Positions 24,084-36,400 of a stretch of 64,000 nt of DNA are shown piece after piece. Below the pieces are notes generated by a model, which made no database searches, was not told the DNA's origin, and saw nothing but the letters and a program-made list of their open reading frames with translations. The DNA is taken from contig NC_084896.1 of the NCBI RefSeq assembly GCF_958979055.1, positions 25,546,501 through 25,610,500 on the forward strand. The letters run 5' to 3'. Source of the stretch: Alnus glutinosa (taxonomy: Eukaryota > Streptophyta > Magnoliopsida > Fagales > Betulaceae). Each line of letters opens with the position of its first letter. Within the stretch, counting starts at the first letter, position 1. The position numbers and the translations under genes were made by a program.

Positions 24084-24391
24084 TAATAGAACTATAACGA
24101 TTTCTGTGTAAATGTTCCTCTTTTGTTCCTTACCACTGAATGTGGTTTATATTCATATATATAGGAAATACAAACATAGTCCTTATAGGAGACTAACTCT
24201 ACATGCGTTGCTGTCAAGGTAATAGTAACCTAATAGAACACTAAGATACTATCCTAATGAAACTCTATAGCTATGATAACTGATCAGATATACAACCGAG
24301 ATATAGAATTACAGTTAAATATAAACTCTAAAATTACTTTGATAACTACAAAACTGTGATAGATATCACTTAGGATTTATCTGCTTTAACA
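24084..24391 (-). repeat. 5' LTR of the copia element
   Basis: 308 bp, directly upstream of the P2 plus receptor gene with 6 bp between LTR end and ATG. As the element's promoter LTR it drives leftward; any rightward promoter activity is unknown. Confidence 0.95.
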
Positions 24392-24397
24392 CACACA

Positions 24398-27376
24398 ATG
24401 GCAGGAAGAATTGCCTTCTCTGCTGGACTCTCTACCCTGATTGTTGTTGTACTTGTCCATCAAACTTGCAGCGCTGAGGATGGTCATCAATGTGCTCCTT
24501 CTTCCTGCGGCAATATCCATAACATAAGCGATCCGTTTCGATTACAAGGCAATCCTGAAAACTGCGGCAACCGATATTATAGCCTGTCATGTGAGAACAA
24601 CAATACTGTGTTGTACTTATATGCCAGAAAATACTATGTGCTGCAAATCAATTACGATAACTACACAATCCGAGTGGTAGACTCTGGTATTGATCAGGTA
24701 TCCATCCCTCGTTATTTTCTAAACCGCAATAATTTCGGTTTTAGGTATTCTTATTCATATGCCTGGTATCGATACGGGGGATATTGGGAACTAACAAGAA
24801 TATCAAGGAGTGTGGTTTTCATGATGTGTGAAAATCGGGTGAATTCGCCGTTGTATTTGGAGACTTCTTCTTGCTTTAGTATTAATGGATCAGACTCAGA
24901 GTATTCTTCCAACTCTTCCAAGACGTATAGATATGTCAAAGTCGGCAAAACGAATCCATTGGATGTAAAGGACACGTGCCAAATAGAAGGAATGACTCTG
25001 ACATCGTGGCCAGGAAATGATGACCGACATGTTTCCTGTTCAGACGTCCACAACGCATTGGTATATGGTTTTGAGCTTTCATGGCTCCCAGTTGTGTGTG
25101 AAAGAATTGGCTGCGGATCAAGAGAGTACTCTTGCTACTTGGATGAGGCGAATCATGTTCAATGTCGTGCCTCTGGTGAGTAAAGAATTAATGGCGAATC
25201 ATGTTCAATGTCATGTACAGTGGGGTATATCTACAGTAGCTTAGCATTATAGTGACTTTATTTATAATTCAAAGTTTGCAAAAGCTGATGTTATTATTTT
25301 CTTTGTCAAAGCAGGATTATTAGAGATCATACTCCTCACCGCATACTCCTGTGAGGTTTCTCTCTCAAAAATTTGTTTGGATGATAATATAGATTTGTAT
25401 AATGGAAAAGAATTGAATGAGTGTTCGAACAAAGCGGATAAATAACTTGTTAGAATATTAATTAAATAATTAAATTTATTATTGTTTATTAATTTTAATT
25501 TTTGAAATAATTGGTGATTTACCATATAACCAAATGTTTCAGAATTGGTTGATCTCAAACTTTTATGCTTCGTTTAGGTCTCAAAAACAATGAGCTAGGA
25601 ATATGGGAAGAAAAAATATCAAATTTCTTTAAGAGAGATAAACTTCCTCTATTGAATAAAAGTTTCCTTTTTCCGTACAAAGAATTAATTAATATTCTAT
25701 GCATATCTGCGCATAAACGATTAAATTCTATTATTATAACATAATCGTAATCTTGTTGACCGACCTCAGTACGTAGCCAAAATATATATTCACAACAAAA
25801 TCGATCTCAACTAATTTAAAGCCCATACAGGTAAAATCTATAGGTTTTTAAAATTTAACTTTCTTGTTTTTTATTAATTATTTAAGTTTTTGATTAATTA
25901 CTAATTAATACATATTTTTCCATCTGTTGCAGTTTTTTTTTGATGGACTATTGATCATTGGTAAGAACTCGTTTCTCTCCTTATTTGATCTTCTTCAAAA
26001 AAAAAAATTAAACAGATGATTGCTTAGAATGTGAAACATTAAAATAGTTTGGACGTGCAAACATGATGAAAAAATTTATGACAGTTACAGGAAAAATACA
26101 ACAAATATATACCATGCTTCATTATAAGGATTTAGGAAGGAGATTAATTGAAAGTTGTTACTAATTTTTTCAACTAACAATAAAGGTGCTGACACCAATG
26201 CAACCAAAAATTTGTTTTCTTCTAATAATGTGGATGTTCCTGCCAGGACTATATCATGGCCTAATAACTACATTAGGGACTCCATGTGTGATTGCGTTTT
26301 TGATATATAAATGGCGTAGAAGGCATGTATCTATGTATGATGCTGTAGAAGAATTTTTGCAAGCCAACAACAACCTCGTGCCAATAAGGTACTCTTATTT
26401 AGAAATTAAGAAGATGACCAAAAGTTTCAAGGACAAAGTGGGTGAAGGAGGCTATGGCACTGTATATAAAGGAACGCTCCGAAGTGGCCGTCTTGTAGCT
26501 ATAAAGATGTTAGGTAAATCTAAAGCTAATGGACAAGACTTTATAAACGAAGTTGCAACTATTGGAAGAATTCACCATGTTAATGTAGTGCAACTTATCG
26601 GTTTTTGCGTTCAAGGGTCAAGCAGGGCTCTTGTATATGAATTCATGCCTAAAGGGTCTCTGAATAAGTACATTTTTTTGCCAGAAGAAAGTATTGTCCT
26701 AAGCTACAAGAAAATATATGATATTGCTATAGGAGTTGCGCGTGGGATTGAATATTTACATCAAGGATGTGACATGCAAATTTTGCATTTTGATATTAAG
26801 CCTCACAACATTCTTCTTGATGAGAATTTTACTCCTAAAATTTCGGACTTTGGCCTGGTAAAACTATATCCTGTAGATAATAGCATTGTTTCTTTGACTG
26901 CAGGAAGAGGGACATTAGGATATATGGCTCCTGAATTATTCTACAAAAATATTGGAGGTGTCTCCTACAAATCTGATGTTTATAGTTTTGGAATGTTATT
27001 GATGGAAATGGCGAGCAGAAGAAAGAACGTAAATTCATTTGTAGAGCATTCAAGCCAAATTTATTTTCCTACTTGGGTCTATGACCAATTGCATAACAGA
27101 AAGGACATAGAAATGGAATATGCCACAGAGGACGAAAAGGAAATGATTAAGAAGATGATCATAGTGGCATTATGGTGCATACAGATGAAGCCCAGTGATC
27201 GCCCTTCAATGAGCAATGTCTTAGAAATGCTTGAAGGAGAAGTTGAACACTTACAAATGCCTCCAATGCCCACCATGTCATCGCCAGAGAGACCTATGAT
27301 GAATGCAGGAGAGAATTCGAATCAAAGTTGCTCGTCAATTCAATCAGATGAATCAAATCAATCAACTCAATTTTAA
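24398..27376 (+). CDS. LRK10L-type receptor-like kinase, P2 plus gene, possible frameshift
   Basis: Same family and layout as the P1 plus gene. Exons by homology are 24398-25175 (signal peptide, GUB_WAK and WAK_assoc-type ectodomain), 25315-25350, 25933-25960 and 26247-27376 (membrane helix and full kinase: [24 protein letters not shown]). The third exon is 28 nt, against 27 in the other three plus genes, because of a run of nine T after the acceptor. As spliced this shifts the frame and meets TGA within the exon. Skipping that exon would restore the frame (1944 nt). The first donor differs from its paralogues (CTG|GTGAGT). An intact kinase exon suggests the change is recent, tolerated or a sequencing error. 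The native promoter is displaced by the copia element ending 6 bp before the ATG. Confidence 0.75.
25176..26246 (+). other. Intron region of the P2 plus gene
   Basis: Three AT-rich introns surround two mini-exons. A direct repeat of about 19 bp (GCGAATCATGTTCAATGT near 25148 and 25193) flanks the first donor and includes codons of the ectodomain end. A MITE-arm remnant lies near 25450-25515. Confidence 0.6.
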
Positions 27377-28168
27377 ATGCAAATTAATTGATATGTTAGT
27401 CTTCTGAATAATTAGTTTTCTATTGTGTTTTTAATAGCACAAAGACAGTTGATATTTATGTTTAGCAAATAAGAATTACTTTGATTGATGATAACTCTTA
27501 TAATTATTATATCATATTTTGTGTACGGATTCCATTTCCTCATGCTTAACCATTGAATAGAGTTTCAATTTGAGAAGTCATGATGCTGTTCTTCATCATC
27601 TACTAGTTATTCTTTGCTATGTTAGTTTGGAATATTGGATTATATATACTAATTCTTGGATTATAAATTTATATTTTTTAATGTGGAAGACTACGAACAA
27701 TTCGAGCAACTGTTCTTTCAAAGCTTTGGAAGAATACAGTGAAACAAATATCCGATTGTCCAAAAACCAAATTGTAAATGAAAGGACATTGGGGTGCGGA
27801 AACCTCAAGAATACCTTCGAGCATATGAGTGACTTCCCTCTCATAGGGCTTTGATATAATGACACATCTGGTAGGAATCGTGCCCAAAAACTCAATTTTT
27901 GTTTGACATTTTTATTATTGATAAAGTTGTTTATTTTCTGAGAATTACAAGAACATTGGGCATTAGATATTTATTTTATAAATATGGTCCATAAATTACA
28001 TTATATGCGGTTTAGATATGTCAATGAGATTAATGCATAGAAGATCTAAATCATAATTCTTTGTGACTTATAAACCTTAATTCATAGTCGATGATAAAAT
28101 TGGGAATTTCATCTAATAAGACGATAAAATATTAATCATGATGATTTATCTTAACTGTGAAAGTATTT
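27377..28168. other. Conserved tail downstream of the P2 plus gene
   Basis: Collinear with 4140-4970 and 50638-51433. One open stretch near 27690-27854 is preserved in outline in all three copies, but I do not recognise it and it has no conserved start. It is interrupted by the Cassandra element. Confidence 0.6.
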
Positions 28169-28173
28169 GTAAC

Positions 28174-28766
28174 TGTGACGTCCCACATTGCATAGGAATG
28201 AGGATGTGCTTATATGTATAAACGCATCATTTTTGATACAACGCATTTTAAAGCCGTGATGGTCATGAACCTATCAAAACTCTGCAGTTAAGCGTGCTTC
28301 TGCAAGAGTAATAACAGGATAGGTGACCTTCTAGGAAGTTTGGTTTGGAGAGCCAAAAGCGGACAATATTATGTCATTGGGGGTGGGTCGTTACAAATGG
28401 TATTAGAGTCATTGCTCAGCCTGAAATGGAGGGAGCGTGCACAAGCCCATGAGGGTCACCAGCGGGCACTTGCTGGGACGTCAAGAATGGGGTGTTCTCA
28501 TGAGGGTCACCAGCGGGAACCCTGAGTCCCAAGAAGGGGTGATTGTGATGTCCCACATCGTCTGAGAATGGGGATGTGCTTATATGTATAAACACATCAT
28601 TTTTGACACAACGCATTTTAAAGCCATGATGACTATGAACCTATCAGAACTCTGCAGTTAAGCGTGTTTCTGTGAGAGTGGTACCAAGATGGATGATCTC
28701 CTGGGAGGTCTAGTTTAAGAGAGCCAAAAGCAAACAATATTATATCATTGGGGGTAGATCGTTACG
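28174..28766 (+). mobile_element. Cassandra-type TRIM element (unit 2, downstream of P2)
   Basis: Two LTRs (28174-28395 and 28544-28766) begin TGTGA(C/T)GTCCCACAT and end near CGTTAC(A/G). A 148-bp interior starts with a tRNA-Met primer site (TGGTATTAGAGTCATT) and ends in a purine-rich tract. The target-site duplication is GTAAC (28169-28173, 28767-28771). Each LTR carries a 5S rRNA-like segment (for example 28275-28350, with CTGCAGTTAAGCGTGCTTCT and a GGTGACCT box), the hallmark of Cassandra. Non-coding and non-autonomous. Confidence 0.92.
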
Positions 28767-28771
28767 GTAAC

Positions 28772-29894
28772 ACCTTGCTCTTTAATTAGGGTTAAATGTT
28801 CTTTAATTATTGCTTAAGTATGTTAGAGTTGATTTTAAGTGCTTAACTAGGAGAAAAATGTGATTTTTTTTTCTCTATTTAAATAGGGAAAAATGATTAC
28901 AGGGGAGGAGGAAAATGACAATCACCAACAGCTTCCCCCAGTGGAAGCAAATGATGGGGAGGCTCATGCAATTTTACTGGCAAATAACATAGCTGCCCCT
29001 TTTGGTTGTAACTTCTTGTTTTTATAAAGAGAATTTCTAACCATCATTCTAGCTATCAACAAAGCCAACCTATTTACAGAATGGATCTTGTCTCCATCAT
29101 AGCAGATATTCACCCCCTAGTGGCTTCAATTTTTTCAAAGTTGGACTGTATCAAAAGTTTTTAAGAGTGCCAATTTTCGTGCGCATCAAATCACAAACGA
29201 AGCCATTTCTCACATTGTCTTTATAAGCATCCACAATTATTCTCCTATTATCTTCCATTAGAATCAATGGTAACAAAGATCTCCAGTGTAATCCCCTATT
29301 TCCAATATTATTTAGGAAAAATATATATATAAAAAAGCATATATATACATTAACAAAAGTAATTCATTTTTAACATTGTAAATGTTTAAAACGTTATAAT
29401 TATAAAGTTAAAAAATAATAAAAATGAACATCATACAAATTTATATAATCTTTTACGAGTCAACCGAATTTATACGAGTTTGACTCAATACATGAGCTCA
29501 ATTTCTGTTACGCTTGATTTATTTAATAAACAAACCAAACTCTTAGCTCGAGCTATTTGGCAGTTTATTTATAGCCTTACCCAGAAACTTGGATGCACAA
29601 CAGGGGAAAATACACACGATATTGACATCAAATTTGCTGTGGATATTAACATCTTATAGTTTTTCATCCTTCATTGGAACTTACAAAACAAAATCACTAA
29701 TTTTAGTCCCATAATATTAAAATTATTCTCACATCTAGCCAATATTTTATTTAACAATCCAATACACCAGAACCAGACTCGCGTTACATTACCAAGTAAA
29801 CAAATATGGATTGAACATGACCATCTTATAAGTAATTGATGCATTTACAACTAGCAAGCCATTTTATGTACAGATTATCTGAATTTAAGCCATT
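28772..29894. other. Tail of unit 2, second half, and PTEN2-like 3' flank
   Basis: Collinear with 4978-5858 and 52035-53209. The stretch near 28900-29290 looks like a decayed coding fragment on the minus strand that I cannot identify. From about 29600 it is the 3' flank of the PTEN2-like remnant. No functional gene. Confidence 0.55.
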
Positions 29895-30428
29895 TTATTC
29901 ACTTTCAAAGTCCTCATCATCTCCAAAGGTAAAAACAGAAGCATCAGCTGCCATTGCCTTGAATTCACTTTCTGTGTTGGGCACCTCAAGGGCTGGTACA
30001 GCTCCACCACCAGCATCACTTTTAGGCTCAGTATCAACATGCATCTGTGTTGAGCCAGTGTTTCCCAGAGATATATGTTTAGTCTCACAAGATAAACTTA
30101 CAATTTGATCTGAATCTGTCCTAGTCTCAGAACTGGAGGTGGTATTGATGACAGTTCCTCCTGCTGCAGAAGCTACTTCTGCTTGCCTGCTCTTTGAAGA
30201 ACCGGTTTCGTCCGCCTCACTATCTGAAAACACGTCATCTTTATCATGACCTTTCAGGTCTTTGTTTTGGGTTGGTCTGGATGCACCCTCATCAACTGTT
30301 GCAGGAGGAGTGCCCGAGCTTTCATCTGTTTTCTTGGCAGCAGTTTCAGCGTTGGGTGTTGTAGTAACAATGCCACTAGAATCTACCAACACAACCTCAA
30401 CCTGAAATCCCGGGGAAGGCAGTTTCCT
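29895..30428 (-). pseudogene. PTEN2-like last exon (unit 2)
   Basis: The minus strand opens after an acceptor at 30430-30429 and reads RKLPSPGFQVEVVLVDSSG, then an acidic, Ser/Thr-rich tail (DDVFSDSEADETGSSKSRQ) ending FTFGDDEDFESE and stop. This is the C-terminal tail of plant PTEN2-type phosphatidylinositol/protein phosphatases. The exon is fully open over about 178 codons, but the exons that should precede it are broken (30.6-30.9 kb) or missing, including the whole catalytic domain. It was carried here as a 3' gene fragment. A similar copy lies at 53210. Confidence 0.85.
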
Positions 30429-30626
30429 CTACAGAAAGCATAAACCAGAAAAAATAAATAATATTGTACAATAATCACCAATTTCCAAGAAAACAAAGAA
30501 AAGAGTGACACAGAACAGAAGCAAACTCTGTCTTAAGAATTAATAGTTATAAAGAAAAATATTTCAAGTGTGAGGATCTAAGCGCTGTAAGGGCAGATCA
30601 TCACATATTAATTGTTTGATCTTCAC

Positions 30627-30884
30627 CTTGTCAAATCCGTCAAGATCATTGGTGTTTAAAAATTTTATATTTTCCGTCATCGTTGTGTTTAACCAATGGA
30701 AAATCACAGAAAAATTATATAAATTTCAGTTTCATGTCTGAAAAGCATAACAAGAGAGTGATTTATTGGGGACCTGGCTCCCCTGGCGAAGCAAAGACCA
30801 TTACACCCTTCTTTTTTTCTTTTTTTTTTTTTGATGAATAACGATTACCCCCTTCTTGGGCGCACTAAACCAAAAATCTTCTGG
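30627..30884 (-). pseudogene. PTEN2-like C2-domain exon remnants (unit 2)
   Basis: 30627-30696 matches the WLNTTMTENRK exon, but its acceptor AG is lost (TTTCCATTGG where unit 1 has TTTTCAGCTGG). 30773-30884 matches the PEDFWFSAPKKG exon, but its 3' half is gone and a T-rich filler (about 30812-30842) interrupts it. Clearly not functional. Confidence 0.75.
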
Positions 30885-30889
30885 CTGCA

Positions 30890-33009
30890 GAAATTGTAGA
30901 GGTTTACGAAATCCCATATTGGTCAAAAGAACTCCAAAGTCCCAAAATACAAATGGAATATCATCAGGATATATTCCTAACTCCTAAGATCTCTAACTAG
31001 TTGCTGCTACCAGACAATCAAACAGACCTACCGAATGATCCTTGGTTCTTGGATGCTTTTTTACGGAGAAGACCACATAGTAAGCACAAGAAAAGCATTA
31101 AAGCAAAATCATTGCATCAGCATAATGATATTTCAATTATATACGAGTTTTGAAGCTATGCAGAGCTTCAGAGAGAGCAAAAATGCAACTAGAATCGCAA
31201 TCTCCATCACATATAACCCCAAACAAAGAGAACACCAATAACTAGAGTTCTCATTGGCAAAAGTTTGGAATCCAATGTGGCACCCCATCCGCATAAATTA
31301 ATGAGCTATCAGCACCAGGAAATGCCAATTAGCCCTTGCTCAATTCGTCCAGGTGCTGTAAGGTTTGAGGAATAAAGCCTTGAATCTAGCTCTTGAAATT
31401 CTTCTATATCCCCAATGAACTTAGATAGTACAATAACAATAAATTCAACACTAACATTAAACAAAAAAAAAAATCTTTTAGTCTTCGATGCTGAACAATT
31501 GTCCCAAAGTAGGAAAAAAGAATAATCCAACATGCGGCAATTGGCAATCACAAAGATTAGCAAGAATAATTATGATGCAATACAGACTATTTGAATATAT
31601 ACATGTATATATAATATATGTATGTTTATGCAAAAGCCCTGATGAATATACACAACACAAGCCAAGGCAATCACAAAGGTTAGTATGAACAATTCTGATA
31701 TCGATGCACTATTTGAATATATCACTGATGAATATTAAGGGGAAAAACCCAAGGAAAGAATGAGAAAACAGTATTTGCTAAAATGCCAAAAAAAAAAAAA
31801 ACAAAAAAACAAAAACAAAAGGGAAGTATGACAAATGAACTTAGATACTATAATAACAAAAAACAAAAAAATAAAATAAAAAAAAAAAAAAAAAAAAAAA
31901 AAATTCTTTGAACTAAACAATAAGCTAATTACAAATGATCCCACTAGTATTATCTGAATTAGTTCTTTTTTTTAAAAAAAAAAAAAAAAAAAAAAACTGC
32001 TTTCATTTGGTTCAACAAGATTAGAGTTTAAGAGATAAGTGATAAAATTAGCCCTCGCTCAAATCAGTGTTTGTGTCAAACCAATGCACATGTAGCCATG
32101 TGGTCCATATGGGCCTGATCGATTTCTGAGGGCTGGAAAGTCTTCAACTCAATGTACAAGGATTCAAGTTCCGAGGATGGAACATTAATATGCATGATTG
32201 GTTGGTTTATTGGGCCGATCAGGCTCGTTCATGGTTCTTAGGAAACTTGGTACATGCAAGGATGATTCTTGAGCAATACCCATATGATCAGCGTACTATT
32301 AGCCTATTAGGGGCATAAATTAGCTATAAATTGGTTCGTTGGTTTTGTTTTATTTTAATGAAATCCTTCTTTGTTTTGTTTGTTTTTATTTTAAATATAA
32401 TGAAACCTAATAACGTTTTCACAAAGTTGTGTAGCTTCTAAATTAAATTGAATTCACTGACGGTTTTTTACGATGAAAATTTCGGTCATTGAAGCTATAT
32501 TTGTTTTGGAGTAAAATGTTTTCCTTCATTTTGAGTGTTTAGTGTGATGTAAAATATTAGTCAATCTGAAAATATTTTCAGTCGAAAAAAAAAATAACAT
32601 TCACAAGGCATAAAATGGTTTACGCTTCTGATCTACGTAAACTACTTTTGGCCTCTCTCCCACCCCCCGGGCAGGCAATTGTGAGAGGGCCCCTGATGGG
32701 GCTCATTTGCCAAAGCAGGTGAGCTGCACAAGGGAACTCTCACAATTGCATGCTCAAATTGCAAACAATATGAACAGACAATTGTATTAGATTTTAATCC
32801 CAGCCGGAATGCCTTCTATTCCCACACTCTCTTTTGCTTTGCAACTCATCTTCATTGTCTCTCTATCTTCCACGCATCTACTCAGATTATATGGGAACAA
32901 ATTTATATATGATCATTGTTAGTCAATATGTATATCTTTTAATACGTTTTTGCTTCGTGCGGTTTAACTTCTTTGGTTTTTGCCCCTTTAATTAAGCTAA
33001 GTTTTAGCT
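30890..33009. other. Unit-2 spacer, left part
   Basis: No supported gene. Collinear with 10.87-12.85 kb of unit 1, with more A-rich tracts (31787-31801, 31876-31903, 31974-31997). It ends at the target-site duplication of the second copia-like element. The shared foldback is at about 32677-32750. Confidence 0.55.
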
Positions 33010-33014
33010 AGGTT

Positions 33015-33495
33015 TGTAATATATTATTCCTTTTTGGTTGTGGCCTTTATATCACATTTACGGTATTTACTATGTTTATTATTTTTTCAATAAACATATA
33101 CGGCATTATGGATATTTCCATTAATTTAGATTACCGTAAATATGGAATCGGTATTATGGTTATTTCTATTAATTTGGATTACCGTAAATATGGAATCGGT
33201 TAATTGATTTTAAAATCAATTAACGATATTGTTTCCTTGATGGAAGGAAACAAATACGGTGTTTACCATTTTGAGGGTCCCTAACCTAGCCTATAAATAG
33301 AGTGCCTGTGTACACCATCAGTACAGCCATCAAGCAATAGGCATAGGTTAGAAGATCCCTCAAATAATCTTTCTTGTTCTTCAGATGGATCGTGGAGACG
33401 CTTGAGCAAACATGGCTAGAGGTAAGCCTGAATCCTGTCTTATTTGTTTTCCGCTGCGCATGTTAGTTTAAGTAATATGTTGAATATTTCTAACA
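33015..33495 (+). repeat. Left LTR of the decayed copia-like element
   Basis: 481 bp. It has a TATAAATAG box near 33292 and two 48-bp near-perfect tandem repeats (about 33103-33199) ending in TATGGAATCGGT. Confidence 0.9.
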
Positions 33496-36400
33496 TGTGG
33501 TATCAGAGCCATCCTCTATGCTATTTTGCTTAGCATATAATTTTACTATGTGTTATCAATATTGAATCAAGTATTTTTATTTGTTATCAATATTGAATCA
33601 AGTATATTCTATTTGGTATTGTTCACTTCTGTTTGTCAATATTGTTTGAGCAATATTTCGTCTTTTGTGACATGATAGAAACGCATTAGCGATTATTTTG
33701 TGAATATTTGTTGTTCACGTACTGTTTGTGAAAACCCATAAATTTGATATAACTATTTTTTGTTTTATCACTATTCTGTGTATTGTGATATACTGCCTAA
33801 TTTTGAGTTGTTGTAATCTTGATATGGGTATTTTCATAAAGGGGTGGCGGCTAGGGTTCCATTTTTTAGGGTTTTCAACCCATCTGGAACATTACGGGTC
33901 GGGTTGGTTGGTGACTGGGTAGTGTTTCGACCCATTAAAGTTTTTGGATTTGATATATTTTCGGGTAGGGTTTTTTAAAACCCATGCAGTTTTGGGCCAT
34001 TTAAGTGGGCTGACCTAGTTTGGGCCAGCACTATACATAGACCCAGAGGCCTGACCCGATTAAGTGGGTTGACCTAATTGCCAAATACAGTAGCTCATTT
34101 GGAGTCTTGTGACCCAAAAGCCCAACCCAATATAGTAGCCCAATACAGATACCCAACCCAAATTAAGTGGGTTAACCCAATTGGGTCAGCCCAATACAGC
34201 AACCCTTTTCAGTAACCCATCAAGTTCTTTTTAAAAGGGGAATTTAGGCCTTATGGTGTTTAGAACCTGGGTTCACCAGGTGTAAAGAGCCTTGGCCACT
34301 TACTAAACCATTAGGCCATGTGTTTTATTATATCCTCATATTAAAGTTTTATTCCCTTTATTATTTACAGTACTGTGTATTAAAATTATTGTTTATTTAA
34401 TACATGAATTGAGGAATATATATTTTAAATTTATATTGTTTAAATATAAATTGTTTGATGCCTAGACCTAAGAATAATTAACAATACCATATATACTGGT
34501 GTGTTTACAGTAATATCTAAGAATGCAATGTCGGGGAAAGTTCTGGCAAGGAAAGTCTTGGGATTTAAGTGTGTCCGGTGTGACCCCCCTCACTTTCCTG
34601 GGAGCTCATCTGCTTGCACCTTGGAAAATGCTGTTTACCCCATTTAAGTATTGGTTTGTTATATTCCTAAGGCCATTAAGGGGGCATCTATAAAGTTGTT
34701 AGATGTTAATGAAGTAGCAATTATCATGATAATTTTGGGAGAGCCACAGCATCACAATTTTGAATGACAATTGCAACAAGATTACACACACGTAATTATC
34801 ATAATAATTATGGGAGAGCCAAAGCATCCCATTTTTGTATGATAATTACATCAGGATCACACGCATGAACCTCATAAAGATTTATTAGATGTTCATGAAT
34901 TACAGCGTGATTATTATGATTTTGGGAGAGCCAAAGCATCCTAATTTTGTAATAATTGCATAAGGATCGTACACATGAACTTCATATAGAAAAATTAACA
35001 TCGTATTGTAATTAACTCATAAATTTAATTACCTATCCCCAAAGGGAAGTTTTTATTTTTATGACTTAATTAGAATGAGATAACAAATTTAGTATTAAAA
35101 GTAAAATTTCTTTCGGTTGCCCAAAGGTACGAAGAATTTTATTTATTAATATTTAAATTTATTAGTCTTATCAATAAAGAGTAAATTCCATGCGTGATGC
35201 AACCTTTGCCCAAAGGTAGGTTGAAATTTACTATTTAAATTGGCATTGGCTAATTTAAAATAAAGTTACTTCATAGCATTAAAGTATTTATTTTAATTTT
35301 GGGTTATTGCAGCTATTCCTGTTACTCTACCTTTTGGTGGTTTTATATTCCAATACATTATGATAATATTTTTCTGACTGGAAAAATGATTGATATGCTT
35401 TTTCATTTGGGGTGTTAAAAATTTTGGTACTCCGTGTGGACAAACCACCTACTCCCGCGAAATTAAGTACGCCACGTGAGATTATTAAGCATGAACGGTG
35501 GGAGTGATTTAATCACTTAAGTTAGATGTTCATGAAATCTCATGTCACTAAAGTCATCAGGGATTTATTCCTGAATGTTTTAGAGCCAAAGTTTTATAAA
35601 GGTTGTTTATGAACATTTAGTAAGTTCAAACAAAACTTGGCCAGCACCCTAATAGAAAAAGCTTTAAAGACAAACCTTTTACAGTTTCTGAAGTGTTTAT
35701 AATCCCATTATGGGAATGAAGGATATTATAGATTAGCTTAAGTCCCTAAAGATTGAGATTTTTGAGTCATTGTTGGTCTATTTCAATTTTTTGAATTCTC
35801 TCTTCTAGGTGTAGAATTTTATCTTGTAACACACGTAAGGATAAATGGTTAGTAAATAAACTTCTAACCATGTGTGTTCAAGGATATGAGAGAATTTATA
35901 AAGTGTTCACATGATTATTCATGTCAAAGGAATGACCAATAAATGCAATCATGTCCAACACTTAAAGCATGAGAATAAGGTGCCAATAAAGTATTATGGC
36001 AATCAAGATACATATTTCTCATGAAATAAGGAAAATTAAGGGCATATAAAGAAAGATTGCATGAAGTATAAGAAATGACTTAAAATAAAGATAATCTCCA
36101 TATCTAGTATGTCGTGAATCTCTTTTAGTGACTCAATCAAATATATTGTGGATTGATTATGGTTTAACAATCCACATTGTCAACACAAATGCAGAGTCCT
36201 TTTTAAAATGGATAACACGTGTTTATAATTTGAGCTTGTTGGGATCTATAGGTTAATTTTAAAATTCAGTTATAATTTTGACCTCAAAAAATGATTTATA
36301 TTCCATAATCTTTTTGAAATCTATTTTCTAGTTTGGCTTATTAAAAATTTCAATTTTATTTTAAACTTGAAATTTTTCTTATTTTTTGGTGGAATATTGG

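Larger units (their letters stand above)
19464..24391 (-). mobile_element. Ty1/copia LTR retrotransposon, looks whole
   Basis: The element is on the minus strand. Its two 308-bp LTRs (24084-24391 at its 5' end, 19464-19771 at its 3' end) look identical and are flanked by the target-site duplication CACAC (19459-19463 and 24392-24396). The LTRs run TGTTAAAG...TTCTATTA. A primer site complementary to tRNA-Met abuts the 5' LTR (24072-24083), and a purine-rich tract precedes the 3' LTR. One long gag-pol frame fills the interior. Identical LTRs point to a very recent insertion, under a few hundred thousand years at usual plant rates. It landed in the 5' leader of the P2 plus receptor gene, in opposite orientation. 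Confidence 0.95.

Noticed and set aside
27570-27854. Possible small gene downstream of the P2 plus gene
   Set aside because: The open stretch is not kept intact in the 4.5-kb and 51-kb copies and has no recognisable domain or consistent start.
28250-28360. 5S rRNA gene candidate
   Set aside because: The 5S-like sequence occurs in both LTRs of a Cassandra element and is diverged; it is a TRIM hallmark, not a rRNA gene. The same applies to 42227-42767 and 51439-52029.
29895-30392. Stand-alone small protein gene
   Set aside because: It is the final exon of a PTEN2-like gene, and the ATG of this frame is an internal Met/Leu position rather than a gene start.
33498-33512. tRNA-Met-like sequence
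   Set aside because: Only about 13 bases complementary to the tRNA 3' end, right after an LTR; it is a primer-binding site.
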